From Candidatus Poribacteria bacterium (lineage in GTDB: Bacteria > Poribacteria > WGA-4E > WGA-3G), in assembly GCA_028818705.1 (NCBI GenBank), contig JAPPNJ010000027.1, forward strand, positions 1 to 44,838: a stretch of DNA of 44,838 bases, in the 5' to 3' direction. The notes below the pieces were generated by a model. The model was not told where the DNA came from, searched no databases, and saw only the letters and a list, made by a program, of their open reading frames with translations. The translations under genes and the position numbers were made by a program. This document shows, one piece after another, positions 25,219 through 33,679 of the stretch. How positions within the stretch are numbered: position 1 is the stretch's first letter; each line of letters opens with the position of its first letter.

Positions 25219-26106
25219 CTAACACTGAGCCAAGAAATTCGCAAGGGCTGCGAATTCTGTAATATCCAGTGTTTCGGCACGCCGCTCAGGAGCTATCCCA
25301 AGTTCCTCAAATGCAGCTGCCAACCCGTCAGCTGATGCGAATCTGCCCCTGACTAAAGCATTTTTTAGCATCTTTCGTCGTGTCCTGAACGTCGTCCGCA
25401 CTATTCTAAAGAACAGTTCCTCATCTTCAACACTAACCTTCGGATTTTCGCGCATCGTCAGTTTTAAAAGAGCGGAATCTACCTTCGGTGCAGGGTAGAA
25501 GTTTTCTGGCGACAGCGTGGCTATTAGCGTCGTTTCAGCACGGTAGGCGACGCCAATTGTTAATGCACCATAATCCTTCCCTCCAGGTCCAGCAACAATC
25601 CTTTCCGCGACTTCCTTCTGCATCATTAGGACGCAGCTATGGATATCTTTCTCATGCGCGAGGAGTTTCCACAAGATGGGTGTTGTGATGTTGTAAGGCA
25701 GATTTGCGATGACTTTTGTAGTAGGGACATTCCGTGGGTCGTCAGATTCAAGCAGTGAATTGAATTCCAGCTTCAGAATATCTGCGTTAAGGAGTCGAAC
25801 ACGTGCGTCTGTTGATGTTCGTGGATTAAGTTTTGGCTCGCCAGCTGCGCTAAAACGAGCGGCTAAACCCTTATATAGTAACTCGTCTACCTCAACAGCA
25901 ATAACCCGTTTGGCACATCGCGCTAAAGCATCGGTGAGGCACCCTAAACCGGCACCGATTTCTATGACGGTATCACTGTCTGTAACTTCTCCAGCTTCAA
26001 GAATAATGTTGAGGACTTCTGGATTGACGAGGAAATTTTGTCCTAATTGTTTTTTAGGACGGGTATGATGGAGGGCAAAAAAGTCACGGACCTGTCGTTG
26101 GTTCAT
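25219..26106 (-). CDS. rsmA: 16S rRNA dimethyladenosine transferase (RsmA/KsgA)
   Basis: Dimethylates A1518 and A1519 of 16S rRNA with SAM late in 30S assembly. The N-terminus has RPKKQLGQNFLVN, SAM motif I is VIEIGAGLGCLTDAL, and the catalytic motif is NLPYNITTPILWKLL. A helical C-terminal domain completes 295 residues. The frame is open to 26208, but ATG 26106 matches the family start and lies 14 nt after the coaBC stop. Confidence 0.96.
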   Translation of the reverse strand: MNQRQVRDFFALHHTRPKKQLGQNFLVNPEVLNIILEAGEVTDSDTVIEIGAGLGCLTDALARCAKRVIAVEVDELLYKGLAARFSAAGEPKLNPRTSTDARVRLLNADILKLEFNSLLESDDPRNVPTTKVIANLPYNITTPILWKLLAHEKDIHSCVLMMQKEVAERIVAGPGGKDYGALTIGVAYRAETTLIATLSPENFYPAPKVDSALLKLTMRENPKVSVEDEELFFRIVRTTFRTRRKMLKNALVRGRFASADGLAAAFEELGIAPERRAETLDITEFAALANFLAQC

Positions 26107-26120
26107 CTTTGTTAAACAGC

Positions 26121-27356
26121 CTATTTCGGACCGTTTCGTATCGTAATGACCTTTGTCAGAATTGCGTCCGCTATATTGCGTTTGGAATCGCGTGGCAATT
26201 GTTCGCAAGTGCCGGGTCTATCTAAGAGAGTGACGATGTTAGTGTCAGATTGGAATCCCGCGCCTTCCTCAAGAATGTCATTAGCGACAATGAGATCGCA
26301 GTTTTTACGAACCAGTTTCTTTTTCGCGTTCTCAAGAAGGTCGTCCGTTTCTGCAGCAAAGCAGACGAGGGTTTGGTGCGTTTTCTGTTTGCCAAGAGCC
26401 TCCGCTATATCCGGATTCCTTTCGAGTGGAAGTGTGAGTGTATCACCGGTCTTTTTAATTTTATGGGGTGTAAATTCACGTGGACGGTAATCGGCAGGCG
26501 CGCCTGCCATAATAACGATGTCTGTCTCATCGAATACTTCAAGGATTTCGTCATGCATCTGAAGCGTCGTTTCTACGTATTGCGTTTTGATACCGACAGG
26601 TGGAGAGATAGTAGCAGCCCCACTGATTAAACGCACGTCTGCGCCGCGTTGTGCTGCTGCTTCGGCGATAGCATAACCCATCTTGCCGCTGGAGCGATTG
26701 GTAATGAATCGGACTGGATCGATGTATTCGCGCGTCGCCCCTGCTGTCACGAGGACGCGTGTGCCTTGCAGATCGTCTACCCTTCCGGTAGGAGCGATCT
26801 CCGAATCGCGACGTTTCAGGATACCGCTTACACCTTCAAGGATTGTCTCTACTGTATTCAAACGTCCTACGCCTTCATAACCGCATGCTAAGTCGCCGCT
26901 TGCGGGTTCAATGAAATGAAAACCGTGTGTTTTCAAGGTCTCGATATTCCGTTGAACAAAGGGATTCTGCCACATGTGTCCGTTCATTGCGGGTGCGAGG
27001 AGTATTGGGCAGTGAACGGAAACGGCGACAGTTGAGAGCGGATCATCGGCGATGCCGTTTGCAAGCTTACCGATAATATTTGCCGTCGCAGGGACGATCA
27101 TGAGTAGATCAGCGCGGTCGGCGAGATCGATGTGTGGAGGCTTCCAATCTGTACCTGTGTCGAATAGGTCCAAGAGGACAGGATTCCGTGAGATAACTTG
27201 AAATTGCAAAGGCTGGATAAGGCGCGTGGCGTTCTCTGTCATCACGACGTGGACAGAAGCACCGCTTTTGACAAGTTGACTTGCAAGGTCTAGCGATTTG
27301 TGAATGGCGATACCACCCGTGATACCTAAGATAATGGTCCGATCTTTGAATTCCAT
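26121..27356 (-). CDS. coaBC: Bifunctional phosphopantothenoylcysteine decarboxylase/synthase
   Basis: Makes 4'-phosphopantetheine for CoA: CoaB ligates Cys to phosphopantothenate and CoaC decarboxylates the product. The CoaC flavoprotein domain (about 1-175) has the His in PPHIDLADRAD, PAMNGHMWQNP, and the Cys of the ACGYEGVGRL flap. The CoaB domain (about 190-405) has GATREYIDPVRFITNRSSGKMG and APADYRP. The linker at about 182-190 (RDSEIAPTG) is encoded by a family A hairpin. ATG 27356 follows AGGA; the upstream extension to 27431 is not needed. Confidence 0.96.
   Translation of the reverse strand: MEFKDRTIILGITGGIAIHKSLDLASQLVKSGASVHVVMTENATRLIQPLQFQVISRNPVLLDLFDTGTDWKPPHIDLADRADLLMIVPATANIIGKLANGIADDPLSTVAVSVHCPILLAPAMNGHMWQNPFVQRNIETLKTHGFHFIEPASGDLACGYEGVGRLNTVETILEGVSGILKRRDSEIAPTGRVDDLQGTRVLVTAGATREYIDPVRFITNRSSGKMGYAIAEAAAQRGADVRLISGAATISPPVGIKTQYVETTLQMHDEILEVFDETDIVIMAGAPADYRPREFTPHKIKKTGDTLTLPLERNPDIAEALGKQKTHQTLVCFAAETDDLLENAKKKLVRKNCDLIVANDILEEGAGFQSDTNIVTLLDRPGTCEQLPRDSKRNIADAILTKVITIRNGPK
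26788..26812. repeat. Family A hairpin inside coaBC linker
   Basis: GTAGGA + GCGAT-CTCCGA-ATCGC + GAC, lying antisense to the gene and translated as RDSEIAPT between the CoaC and CoaB domains. Confidence 0.72.
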
Positions 27357-27456
27357 ATTCTTCCTATTATCGTATTGTTCAGCGTCAAAACTCCATGTTT
27401 TAGCGTGGAGATGTAGGGAGGCGAATCGCAATTGGAACGTTCACTACGCGAATCAG

Positions 27457-27485
27457 CGGTGTGAATGCCGTGTGGCATTCTCCGA
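27457..27485. repeat. Family B-like hairpin
   Basis: GAATGCC-GTGT-GGCATTC, an exact 7-bp stem as in the 2167 copy but with a different loop. It is followed by short CGATTGG/CAATCGC words up to 27540, in the 317-bp gap between coaBC and gmk. Confidence 0.6.
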
Positions 27486-27550
27486 CTTTTGGCGATTGGT
27501 TGTTCGCTATTCACCAATCGCCAACAGCCAATCGCTAATAGACTGACAAC

Positions 27551-27670
27551 TATGGTGAATTATGAAAATACATTTACATTTCAATAGTTCTTCTTCTGTA
27601 GGAGGGATTTCCAAATCCCGACCTCTTCTTGTCGACGTGTAATGTATAGGTAATTCTAAAATCCACCATA
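27551..27670. mobile_element. MITE-like element, TATGGTGRAT termini
   Basis: Ends TATGGTGAAT and ATCCACCATA are inverted repeats with one mismatch. The inner flanks (TATGAAAATACATTTACAT and GGTAATTCTA) match the element at 13083-13220 closely. A family A hairpin (27597-27623, stem GGGATTT/AAATCCC) sits inside, so one repeat type is nested in another. Confidence 0.55.
27597..27623. repeat. Family A hairpin nested in MITE-like element
   Basis: TGTAGGA + GGGATTT-CC-AAATCCC + GACC. The sister element at 13083 has a different hairpin at this place. Confidence 0.65.
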
Positions 27671-27673
27671 AAT

Positions 27674-28342
27674 CTAATCCGTGCAGTCAACACCGAGCAA
27701 AGGATTGATTGTCTCTATCAGTTTATCGTCAATACGAGAACGTTCAGCCGTAATAATCGCTTGAATTTGGTTAACCGCTTGCTGAACTCCGTCTTCTGGA
27801 TTGCTAACCCAGTAATCGTAATGCTCAATCTGGAGAACTTCGGACTTAGCGATGTTCAAACGCTGTTTCAGTTCCCTCTCGGATTCCGTTTGTCTGCGGC
27901 GAAGGCGTTCCTCCAAGGTAGCAAAGGATGGTGGTATAATAAAAATGAGGATGTTTCTTGCCGGGGTAAGGTCTTTCTCTCGCTCTCGGATTTGTAGGGA
28001 GCCTTCTACTTCAATCTCTAAAATGGCGTCTTTTCCAGCTTCACGTGCAGCAACAATTTCAGATTTGAGCGTACCGTAGAGGTTATCGCCGTATTCTGCC
28101 CATTCTAAGAAACTGCCCTGCTGAATATGTTCTTCAAATTCTGCTTTTGATAGGAAGTGATAATTAACACCATCCACTTCACCGGGACGCGGATTACGCG
28201 TCGTCGCCGAAACAGATAACTGTAAGGTTTCATCCGCTTCGCAGAGAGCATCAATTACACTGCTTTTCCCTGAGCCGGATGGTCCGGAGATGACGATAAC
28301 AAGGTTCGGTTTATAGAGATATGTGTTCGCCATTGGAAGCAT
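27674..28342 (-). CDS. gmk: Guanylate kinase
   Basis: Phosphorylates GMP to GDP with ATP. The P-loop is ISGPSGSGKSSVID, the GMP-binding part has SVSATTRNPRPGEVDGVNYHFLS and FLEWAEYGDNLYG, and the lid contains RLRRRQTESERELKQRL. The open frame extends to 28777 through the ferredoxin gene, which is clearly spurious. ATG 28342 (AAGGG upstream) or 28333 is the real start. The length of about 222 residues fits, with a slightly long acidic C-terminus. Confidence 0.96.
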   Translation of the reverse strand: MLPMANTYLYKPNLVIVISGPSGSGKSSVIDALCEADETLQLSVSATTRNPRPGEVDGVNYHFLSKAEFEEHIQQGSFLEWAEYGDNLYGTLKSEIVAAREAGKDAILEIEVEGSLQIREREKDLTPARNILIFIIPPSFATLEERLRRRQTESERELKQRLNIAKSEVLQIEHYDYWVSNPEDGVQQAVNQIQAIITAERSRIDDKLIETINPLLGVDCTD

Positions 28343-28379
28343 CGCGCCCTTGAAAAGATGTGTGTAGCGTTTGCAAGTG

Positions 28380-28838
28380 TTAGTCTGCAGCTTCAGCCAG
28401 CTCCACAAGCACGGGTGATTCAATACGGATGGCGTCCTTGATGCAGACCTCTTCGCACAACTTGCAGCCAACACAATCCTTGGGTTTAACCAATTCGCAG
28501 ATACCGAAGAAACTTTCAGCGTGTTCACCGGTGTCTGGATCCTTGAGTTCGAGACATTCCCATGGGCAAATGTGGACACAGAAGTCGCATCCAGAGCAGA
28601 GTTCTTCGTAGATAACAGCGATAGGTCGGTGTGTTGGGCGGCGGATGAACTTGCACACCTCGCCGAACTGATCTCGGATTGCCTCAACGGGGCAGACCAT
28701 CCCGCACGCACTGCAGTCAATACAAACGTCTGGATCGATAATGTGCAGCATATTCCTATCGCCCGTGATTGCATCAACCGGACAATTGGTTAAACATGCC
28801 ATACATCCAATACATTCGTCAGTGATATAGTATGCCAT
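28380..28838 (-). CDS. Polyferredoxin with four [4Fe-4S] motifs
   Basis: 152 residues. Four cysteine groups, CIGCMACLTNC, CIDCSACGMVC, CSGCDFCVHIC and CVGCKLCEEVC, each spaced CxxCxxCxxxC, predict up to four 4Fe-4S clusters, two per ferredoxin-like half. It is probably a soluble electron carrier. ATG 28838 has AAGGAT just upstream. The extension to 28874 is not supported. The partner enzyme is not in the window. It lies 37 nt upstream of gmk. Confidence 0.9.
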   Translation of the reverse strand: MAYYITDECIGCMACLTNCPVDAITGDRNMLHIIDPDVCIDCSACGMVCPVEAIRDQFGEVCKFIRRPTHRPIAVIYEELCSGCDFCVHICPWECLELKDPDTGEHAESFFGICELVKPKDCVGCKLCEEVCIKDAIRIESPVLVELAEAAD

Positions 28839-28860
28839 AAATCCTTTTCCTGTTTCGCTG

Positions 28861-28880
28861 GCGAGATCTCCCAACCTCGC
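28861..28880. repeat. Degenerate family A hairpin in ferredoxin leader
   Basis: GCGAG and CTCGC arms around ATCTCCCAAC, similar to the 19066 copy but with inner mismatches. It lies within the 5' leader of the ferredoxin gene. Confidence 0.45.
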
Positions 28881-28993
28881 AAACTTTCATGAGACTTCAA
28901 TACATATATTTTACCACAATCTTTACAAATTGTCAAGTGTGTTTTTTGTGTGGCTATCAGCTATAAATAGTCCCACCGATGAAAGTTATCTCG

Positions 28994-29022
28994 TTGACAT
29001 TCCAAAGGAACTAAACTATAAT
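28994..29022 (+). promoter_or_regulatory. Consensus sigma70 promoter upstream of the SDR gene
   Basis: Exact TTGACA and exact TATAAT, 17 nt apart: the best promoter match in the window. It lies 185 nt before the SDR start, so the leader is long and includes a MITE-like element and a family C hairpin. Confidence 0.75.
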
Positions 29023-29067
29023 AACAACAATCTACCTCGTGGAAGGTTGCTTTCAAATCAATATATT

Positions 29068-29179
29068 ATACCATTTCTGATTAACATATCTCTCAATTAT
29101 AGCATAAGCTGTTAGTTTGTGCTGTACTGTGCCGCATCTCGTAAACCGCTAATGCAGCACAAATTTTTGGAAATGGTAT
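29068..29179. mobile_element. Small MITE-like element, ATACCATTTC termini
   Basis: ATACCATTTC (29068-29077) and GAAATGGTAT (29170-29179) are perfect 10-bp inverted repeats. The interior holds a family C hairpin. It is a single copy in this window, so a mobile origin is only suggested. Confidence 0.4.
29102..29122. repeat. Family C hairpin repeat (GTT loop)
   Basis: Arms GCATAAGCT and AGTTTGTGC with GTT loop. One G-T pair replaces a Watson-Crick pair of the other copies. Confidence 0.5.
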
Positions 29180-29206
29180 TACATACAAAAAGACAAGGAG
29201 ATTCCA

Positions 29207-29977
29207 ATGGACTTAGGACTAAAAGACAAAGTAGTAGTTGTAACGGGGGCAAGCCGCGGTATCGGACGTGTTATCGCCCACGGCTTCGCCGATGAGGGAG
29301 TACGCCTGAGTATCTGTGGCAGAACACAAGATACACTCCAAAGCGTAACAGATGAACTTAGAGCAAAAGGCGCCCAGGTCTTTGCCAAACCCACGGATGT
29401 TACAGATACAGATCAAGTTGAGGCATTTATATCGGAAACGGTGGAGACTTATGGTGGAATCGATGTTGTTGTGAACAACGTTGGTGGGAGTCGGTGGACC
29501 CCTTTAGGTGATATTTCGGATACTGAATGGCACGAGATTCTTGATCTGAATGTGGTGTCTGCAGCACGGGTTAACAAACTGGCGATCCCTGAGATGAAAA
29601 AGCGAGGCGGTGGCGCAATTCTAATGATTACTTCTATTTACGGTAGGGAAGGCGGCGGACACATTACATATAACGCCTCTAAAGCCGCCGAGATTAGTAT
29701 GACGAAATCGTTAGCAAAGGAACTCGCACCTGACAATATACGCGTGAATAGTGTTGCACCGGGTTCGATTCTCTTTCCCGGTGGCGGTTGGGCGCGTCGG
29801 ATAGCGGCGGACCCGGAAGCAATGGATGCCTTTGTGAAAAGCGATATGCCGTTGGGCAGATTTGGGAAACCCGAAGAAGTTGCGAATGTCGTCGTCTTTC
29901 TCGCATCGGAACGGGCAAGCCTTGTGACGGGTGCCTGTGTGAATGTTGATGGGTGCCAATCACACTCGAACATTTAA
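29207..29977 (+). CDS. SDR family oxidoreductase (FabG-like)
   Basis: 256-residue classical short-chain dehydrogenase. The NAD(P) motif is VTGASRGIGRVIA, NNVGG stands for NNAG, the catalytic Ser is in LMITSIYG, Tyr/Lys are in YNASKAAEI, and the C-terminal LASERASLVTGACVNVDG is typical. It may act on 3-oxoacyl or sugar-like substrates; the specificity is unknown. AAGGAG precedes the ATG. A strong promoter lies at 28994. Confidence 0.92.
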   Translation: MDLGLKDKVVVVTGASRGIGRVIAHGFADEGVRLSICGRTQDTLQSVTDELRAKGAQVFAKPTDVTDTDQVEAFISETVETYGGIDVVVNNVGGSRWTPLGDISDTEWHEILDLNVVSAARVNKLAIPEMKKRGGGAILMITSIYGREGGGHITYNASKAAEISMTKSLAKELAPDNIRVNSVAPGSILFPGGGWARRIAADPEAMDAFVKSDMPLGRFGKPEEVANVVVFLASERASLVTGACVNVDGCQSHSNI

Positions 29978-30018
29978 CGCGGTAGGATATTGCAGATATA
30001 GAGAAACAGAAGACTAAG

Positions 30019-30579
30019 GTGAAAATCGCTTGTATCTTACTTACATGCCTTCTGAGTTTGCCACTTTTCATCGGTTGTGGAGATACTGAAGAATTGCTTG
30101 ATTCCTTGGATTCACCTATTTTAATACAGGAATTGCCAACGGATGACGACATCGCGGGTCTCTATAACCTTGGAGTTCCTTGGGACTGGTACAATGTTAA
30201 AAATCCAGTACTATACACCAAATACTTCAGGGCAAAGCTTCTCAGAGAGTTTGGAAACGCTCCAGAGATTCATGTTATTGCGGATATGGAACTGAAAATA
30301 CGTCAGCGGACATATCCAGTGCTTGATGAGAGAATCACGTATCTTGAAGCAATCTATAAGCTTTGGCCGGATGAAGGGATACTGGCAGATCTTGAATATC
30401 AACGAAGGGCGAGAGCTGACGGCGAGCCTCTTGTCGTGATATATGGGGATGACCAGAGGCGCATATAATAAAACGGCTGGAGGAAATCTACGGGCTGAAA
30501 CTTTCAGAGGAAGCAGTAATAACTGAAATAGCATTGATAGAAGGAAATAAAGAACTATTGCAATCATTGGGCTGGTAGG
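30019..30579 (+). pseudogene. Small lipoprotein gene with 2-nt frameshift
   Basis: GTG 30019 opens a signal with lipobox LFIGC (Cys about 20), so a lipoprotein. The frame stops at 30468 after YGDDQRRI. A second frame continues immediately with IIKRLEEIYGLKLSEEAVITEIALIEGNKELLQSLGW and stops at 30579. Removing one TA from the ATATAATA stretch near 30462 rejoins both parts. I infer a recent slippage frameshift that cuts about 35 residues. A shortened but working protein of 149 residues, or a sequencing error, is also possible. The function is unknown. Confidence 0.6.
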
Positions 30580-30731
30580 TGTTTCCACCCGTGTATCCAT
30601 GGGAAATGGGAGTTTGAGGGTTTGGAGAGGTTGGAAGGTTTTTAGTAGCATTTGCACCAAAGGATGGTTTGAAACTTGGACGGGAGGAATCCAACGAATA
30701 AGATGTCAATGTTATCGTTCTGCTTTTTCCC

Positions 30732-30760
30732 TTGTTTAAAAGGCACCAACATGTTAAAAT
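30732..30760 (+). promoter_or_regulatory. Promoter for the DUF1501 gene
   Basis: TTGTTT and TAAAAT with 17-nt spacing, about 32 nt before the ATG at 30792. The rest of 30580-30791 shows no gene. Confidence 0.5.
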
Positions 30761-30791
30761 AACGTGGATGCAATAAATGAGGAGAGTGGGC

Positions 30792-32132
30792 ATGGACGCG
30801 AAATTGTGGGTTCCAGAATACGACACCCCAGAGTTATGGCACAAAGAATTTTGGCGAAGCTTGCAAGCCAATGTTAAAACGTCACGACGCTGTTTTTTCA
30901 AAAGTGGTATCACAGGTTTTCTCGGACTCGTCGCCATGCAGCACTTCGGCTCCAACGGTTTTGCGCAGCTTGAAGATGTGCTCCCACGTGCCGAGCATTG
31001 TATCGTCCTATTCATGAACGGTGGTGCGAGTCAGTTAGACACTTTCGATCCCAAACCTGGCACTAAAAACGGAGGTCCCTTTGCAGCGATTCCGACAAGC
31101 GTTGAAGGTGTCCAAGTGTCCGAACACCTCCCGCATGTTGCGGAGCAGGCGCATCATCTCTCTATCATTCGTTCCATGATTTCGCGTGAAGGGAATCATG
31201 AACGCGCACGCTACTTACTCCATACAGGATATGCACCGGGTGGCGCAGTGAGACATCCAACCCTCGGTTCACTCACCTCTTACTATCTTGACGATAGCCA
31301 GTCGGATCTTCCGGGTTGCGTTAATATTAATGCCCCGACTTACTCGGGCGGTTTTCTTGGTACCACATACGATCCATTTGTAGTCAACGATCCGATGCGT
31401 CCTGTGGAAGACCTCTCTTATCCGGCACAGATGGATACACAGCGTTTTCGCGAACGGCTCAAGATGCTCAGGACGATTGAGAAGGATTTTATCGCCAAAC
31501 GCACTGGACGCAGCACGGAAGCGCACGAAGCGATATACAAAAAAGCCGATCAGCTCATCAACTCCCCTAACGTAGACGCGTTTCAACTCAACGATGAACC
31601 GATCGCTATCCGCGAGGCTTACGGCATGAATAAGTTCGGTCAAGGATGCCTGATGGCGCGTCGTCTCGTGGAGGCTGGTGTCAAATTTGTAGAAGTTTCA
31701 TTAGACGGATGGGATACACACCAAAATAACTTTGAACGAACGAAAGAACTCCTCAGTATGGTAGATCCGGCGTTTGCAATGCTCCTGAAGGACTTGTTTG
31801 AACGCGATCTCCTTGATAAAACGATTGTGCTCTGGCTCGGTGAGTTCGGACGTACACCGAAGATTAACAACAACGATGGGAGAGATCATCATACCAAGGG
31901 CTGGTCTGCTGTTGTTGCCGGAGGTGGTACCCGCGGTGGGCAGGTGATCGGAGGCACAAGTGAAGATGGAACCGAAGTTGTTAGTGGTGCCCTCGGTGTG
32001 CCAGACCTTTTTGCGTCCCTCTGTTTTGCGCTTGGGATTGATGCGGATGAAGAGAATTATTCCCGTTCCGGACGACCAATCCGAGTTGTCAACGATGGTT
32101 CGGTTATAGAGGAGTTGTTCAAGCCTCTTTAA
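30792..32132 (+). CDS. DUF1501 family protein, probable Tat substrate
   Basis: 446 residues. An alkaline-phosphatase-like fold is inferred for DUF1501 (sulfatase/phosphatase superfamily). VLFMNGGASQLDTFDPKPG is the family opening. VKFVEVSLDGWDTHQNNF, LLDKTIVLWLGEFGRTPKIN and GRDHHTKGWSAVVAGGG follow. SRRCFFKSGITGFLGLVAM near residue 37 resembles a twin-arginine signal, so export is likely. In Planctomycetes such genes pair with DUF1549/DUF1553 cytochrome-like genes, but no such gene is here. ATG 30792 has GAGGAG upstream; ATG 30777 is less well placed. Confidence 0.9.
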   Translation: MDAKLWVPEYDTPELWHKEFWRSLQANVKTSRRCFFKSGITGFLGLVAMQHFGSNGFAQLEDVLPRAEHCIVLFMNGGASQLDTFDPKPGTKNGGPFAAIPTSVEGVQVSEHLPHVAEQAHHLSIIRSMISREGNHERARYLLHTGYAPGGAVRHPTLGSLTSYYLDDSQSDLPGCVNINAPTYSGGFLGTTYDPFVVNDPMRPVEDLSYPAQMDTQRFRERLKMLRTIEKDFIAKRTGRSTEAHEAIYKKADQLINSPNVDAFQLNDEPIAIREAYGMNKFGQGCLMARRLVEAGVKFVEVSLDGWDTHQNNFERTKELLSMVDPAFAMLLKDLFERDLLDKTIVLWLGEFGRTPKINNNDGRDHHTKGWSAVVAGGGTRGGQVIGGTSEDGTEVVSGALGVPDLFASLCFALGIDADEENYSRSGRPIRVVNDGSVIEELFKPL

Positions 32133-32245
32133 AGATTAGGTATTAGGAGCTGTTCTTTCATCTTTTGTAGTTATCAGTTGTTGTGCCTGATCAGGTTGTG
32201 GAGTTCACGTAACACATAATCGTCACAAGGCTTAACTAACAACTG

Positions 32246-32270
32246 AAAGGCTGCGTAGCAGCCGTACTAA
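32246..32270. repeat. Family D hairpin repeat (GTA loop)
   Basis: GGCTGC-GTA-GCAGCC followed by GTAC and a run of TAACAACT words. It shares loop and layout with the copy at 37230, while the stem sequence differs in a pairing-preserving way. Confidence 0.6.
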
Positions 32271-32283
32271 CAACTAACAACTA

Positions 32284-32883
32284 ATGAGAGTTATTGCTGG
32301 TACATTCAGGGGTAGACGCTTAGCTGCTCCTAAAGGGAAGCGTTTCGTTCGCCCAACTACTGATCGCGTAAAAGAATCCGTATTTAGTATCCTACGGGAA
32401 CAGGTTGTCGATGCGAATTTTCTTGACCTCTGTGCCGGGACGGGGAGTATAGGGATTGAGGCGTTGAGCCGCGGCGCGAAACACGTTACGTTTTTAGACC
32501 GAGATCCGCGGTGTATTGCGATGATAGAACGAAACCTCGATGTTTGTGGTCTCACGGTTGAACCTCGCGCGAGGTATAGTCTGCTCTGTTGTGATGTTTT
32601 AAAAGGAATTGCGTCCCTTCATAAGCGAGCAGTTGTGTTTGAAGTTATCTATTTCGATCCACCCTATGGTGTCGGTTTAGGTGACAACTCGCAGAATAGT
32701 ATTGAACGCTACGCTGCCAGTTTAGCGTTCCTTGCGGAGACCATGTTGCTTGAAACCGACGGTACATTGCTCGTTGAACATGCAAAGCAAGTCGTTTTAC
32801 CTGACGCTGTTGGAAGTTTGATTCGAGATCGACAGACGCGCTACGGAGATACACTCGTATCGTTTTACCAGAGGAATTTATAA
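32284..32883 (+). CDS. rsmD: 16S rRNA (guanine966-N2)-methyltransferase RsmD
   Basis: 199 residues. The N-terminus is MRVIAGTFRGRRLAAPKGKRFVRPTTDRVKESVF, SAM motif FLDLCAGTGSIGIEALSRGA, and the catalytic motif YFDPPYG. Methylates G966 of 16S rRNA in 30S particles. The start at 32284 is fixed by the family N-terminus although no ribosome site is visible: a hairpin repeat ends 14 bp before it. Confidence 0.95.
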   Translation: MRVIAGTFRGRRLAAPKGKRFVRPTTDRVKESVFSILREQVVDANFLDLCAGTGSIGIEALSRGAKHVTFLDRDPRCIAMIERNLDVCGLTVEPRARYSLLCCDVLKGIASLHKRAVVFEVIYFDPPYGVGLGDNSQNSIERYAASLAFLAETMLLETDGTLLVEHAKQVVLPDAVGSLIRDRQTRYGDTLVSFYQRNL

Positions 32884-32935
32884 ATACCTAAGCATTATTA
32901 AGGAATCTTCTTTAAGTACTGATGGAAGAGCAAAT

Positions 32936-33679
32936 ATGAAAATTTTGAACCTCCAATCCGGAACGCCTTTTCAGATGGGCAAAGGTAAAAACTGGCGTGT
33001 CGTGCATCCAGATATGGGTTCAACACAGTTGACACTCAATCATGGACTTCACGCACCCGGTCAGGAATTCACACAACATTACCATGATGCCTCAGAAGAC
33101 GCGATTGTTGTGTTAGAGGGTGGTGGGGCTATCCGACAAGGGGGTGTCTATACCCCGATTGCTGCAGGCGATCTCATTTTTGTGCCTGCAGGGGAAGTCC
33201 ACGGAACTGTCAACACTACGCCCAACATGGCACGCTTAATTAGTTTTCAAGCCCCGCCGGATATGGCACTATACCGAGGCGAACGGGATACACCTGCGAA
33301 GGCACCGATACCGGAACATGGGCACCGGAGTAACGTTCAGGTCGTTAATATGGCACGAAGCGGACCAGTTTTTGGAAAGGCTGTCGAGTGGCGAAGCGTC
33401 GTCTCACCGCACAAAGGCTCTGTACATCTCTCCTTAGACTACATCCACCTCAATAAAGATGAGGGGTTTACGCACGAACCGATAGACACCGAATCAATCT
33501 ATGTGTTGAAAGATGGATCTGCTGAACTTTCAATTGCGAGGCAATCTGATGCTGAGGTGCGCTTGTTGGAACAACATGATGTCCTCTATCTCGCCCCCGG
33601 GGACACCTTTTCACTTTCCCACGCGGGGGATGAGCCGACCACAATCATAAATTGTTGGGCAGTTGGCTCTTCTCAGTAG
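32936..33679 (+). CDS. Double-cupin protein
   Basis: 247 residues with two cupin barrels. The first (about 20-105) has HYHDASEDAIVVLEGGGAIRQ and PAGEVHGTVN, giving the usual His/His/Glu/His metal set. The second (about 140-245) has the barrel pattern (IYVLKDGSAELSI...VLYLAPGDTFSLSHAG) but few metal ligands. It could be an isomerase, dioxygenase or sugar-binding regulator; the function is not assignable. GGAAGAG precedes the ATG. It lies 52 nt after rsmD. Confidence 0.82.
   Translation: MKILNLQSGTPFQMGKGKNWRVVHPDMGSTQLTLNHGLHAPGQEFTQHYHDASEDAIVVLEGGGAIRQGGVYTPIAAGDLIFVPAGEVHGTVNTTPNMARLISFQAPPDMALYRGERDTPAKAPIPEHGHRSNVQVVNMARSGPVFGKAVEWRSVVSPHKGSVHLSLDYIHLNKDEGFTHEPIDTESIYVLKDGSAELSIARQSDAEVRLLEQHDVLYLAPGDTFSLSHAGDEPTTIINCWAVGSSQ

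Noticed and set aside
25219..26208. Longer starts for rsmA, coaBC, both Gfo genes and the DUF1501 gene
   Set aside because: Downstream ATGs have better ribosome sites and match family N-termini. The extensions overlap neighbouring genes, repeats or promoter sequence.
27674..28777. A 367-residue guanylate kinase with an N-terminal extension
   Set aside because: The extension overlaps the polyferredoxin, which has four intact cysteine motifs; the real gmk start is at 28342 or 28333.
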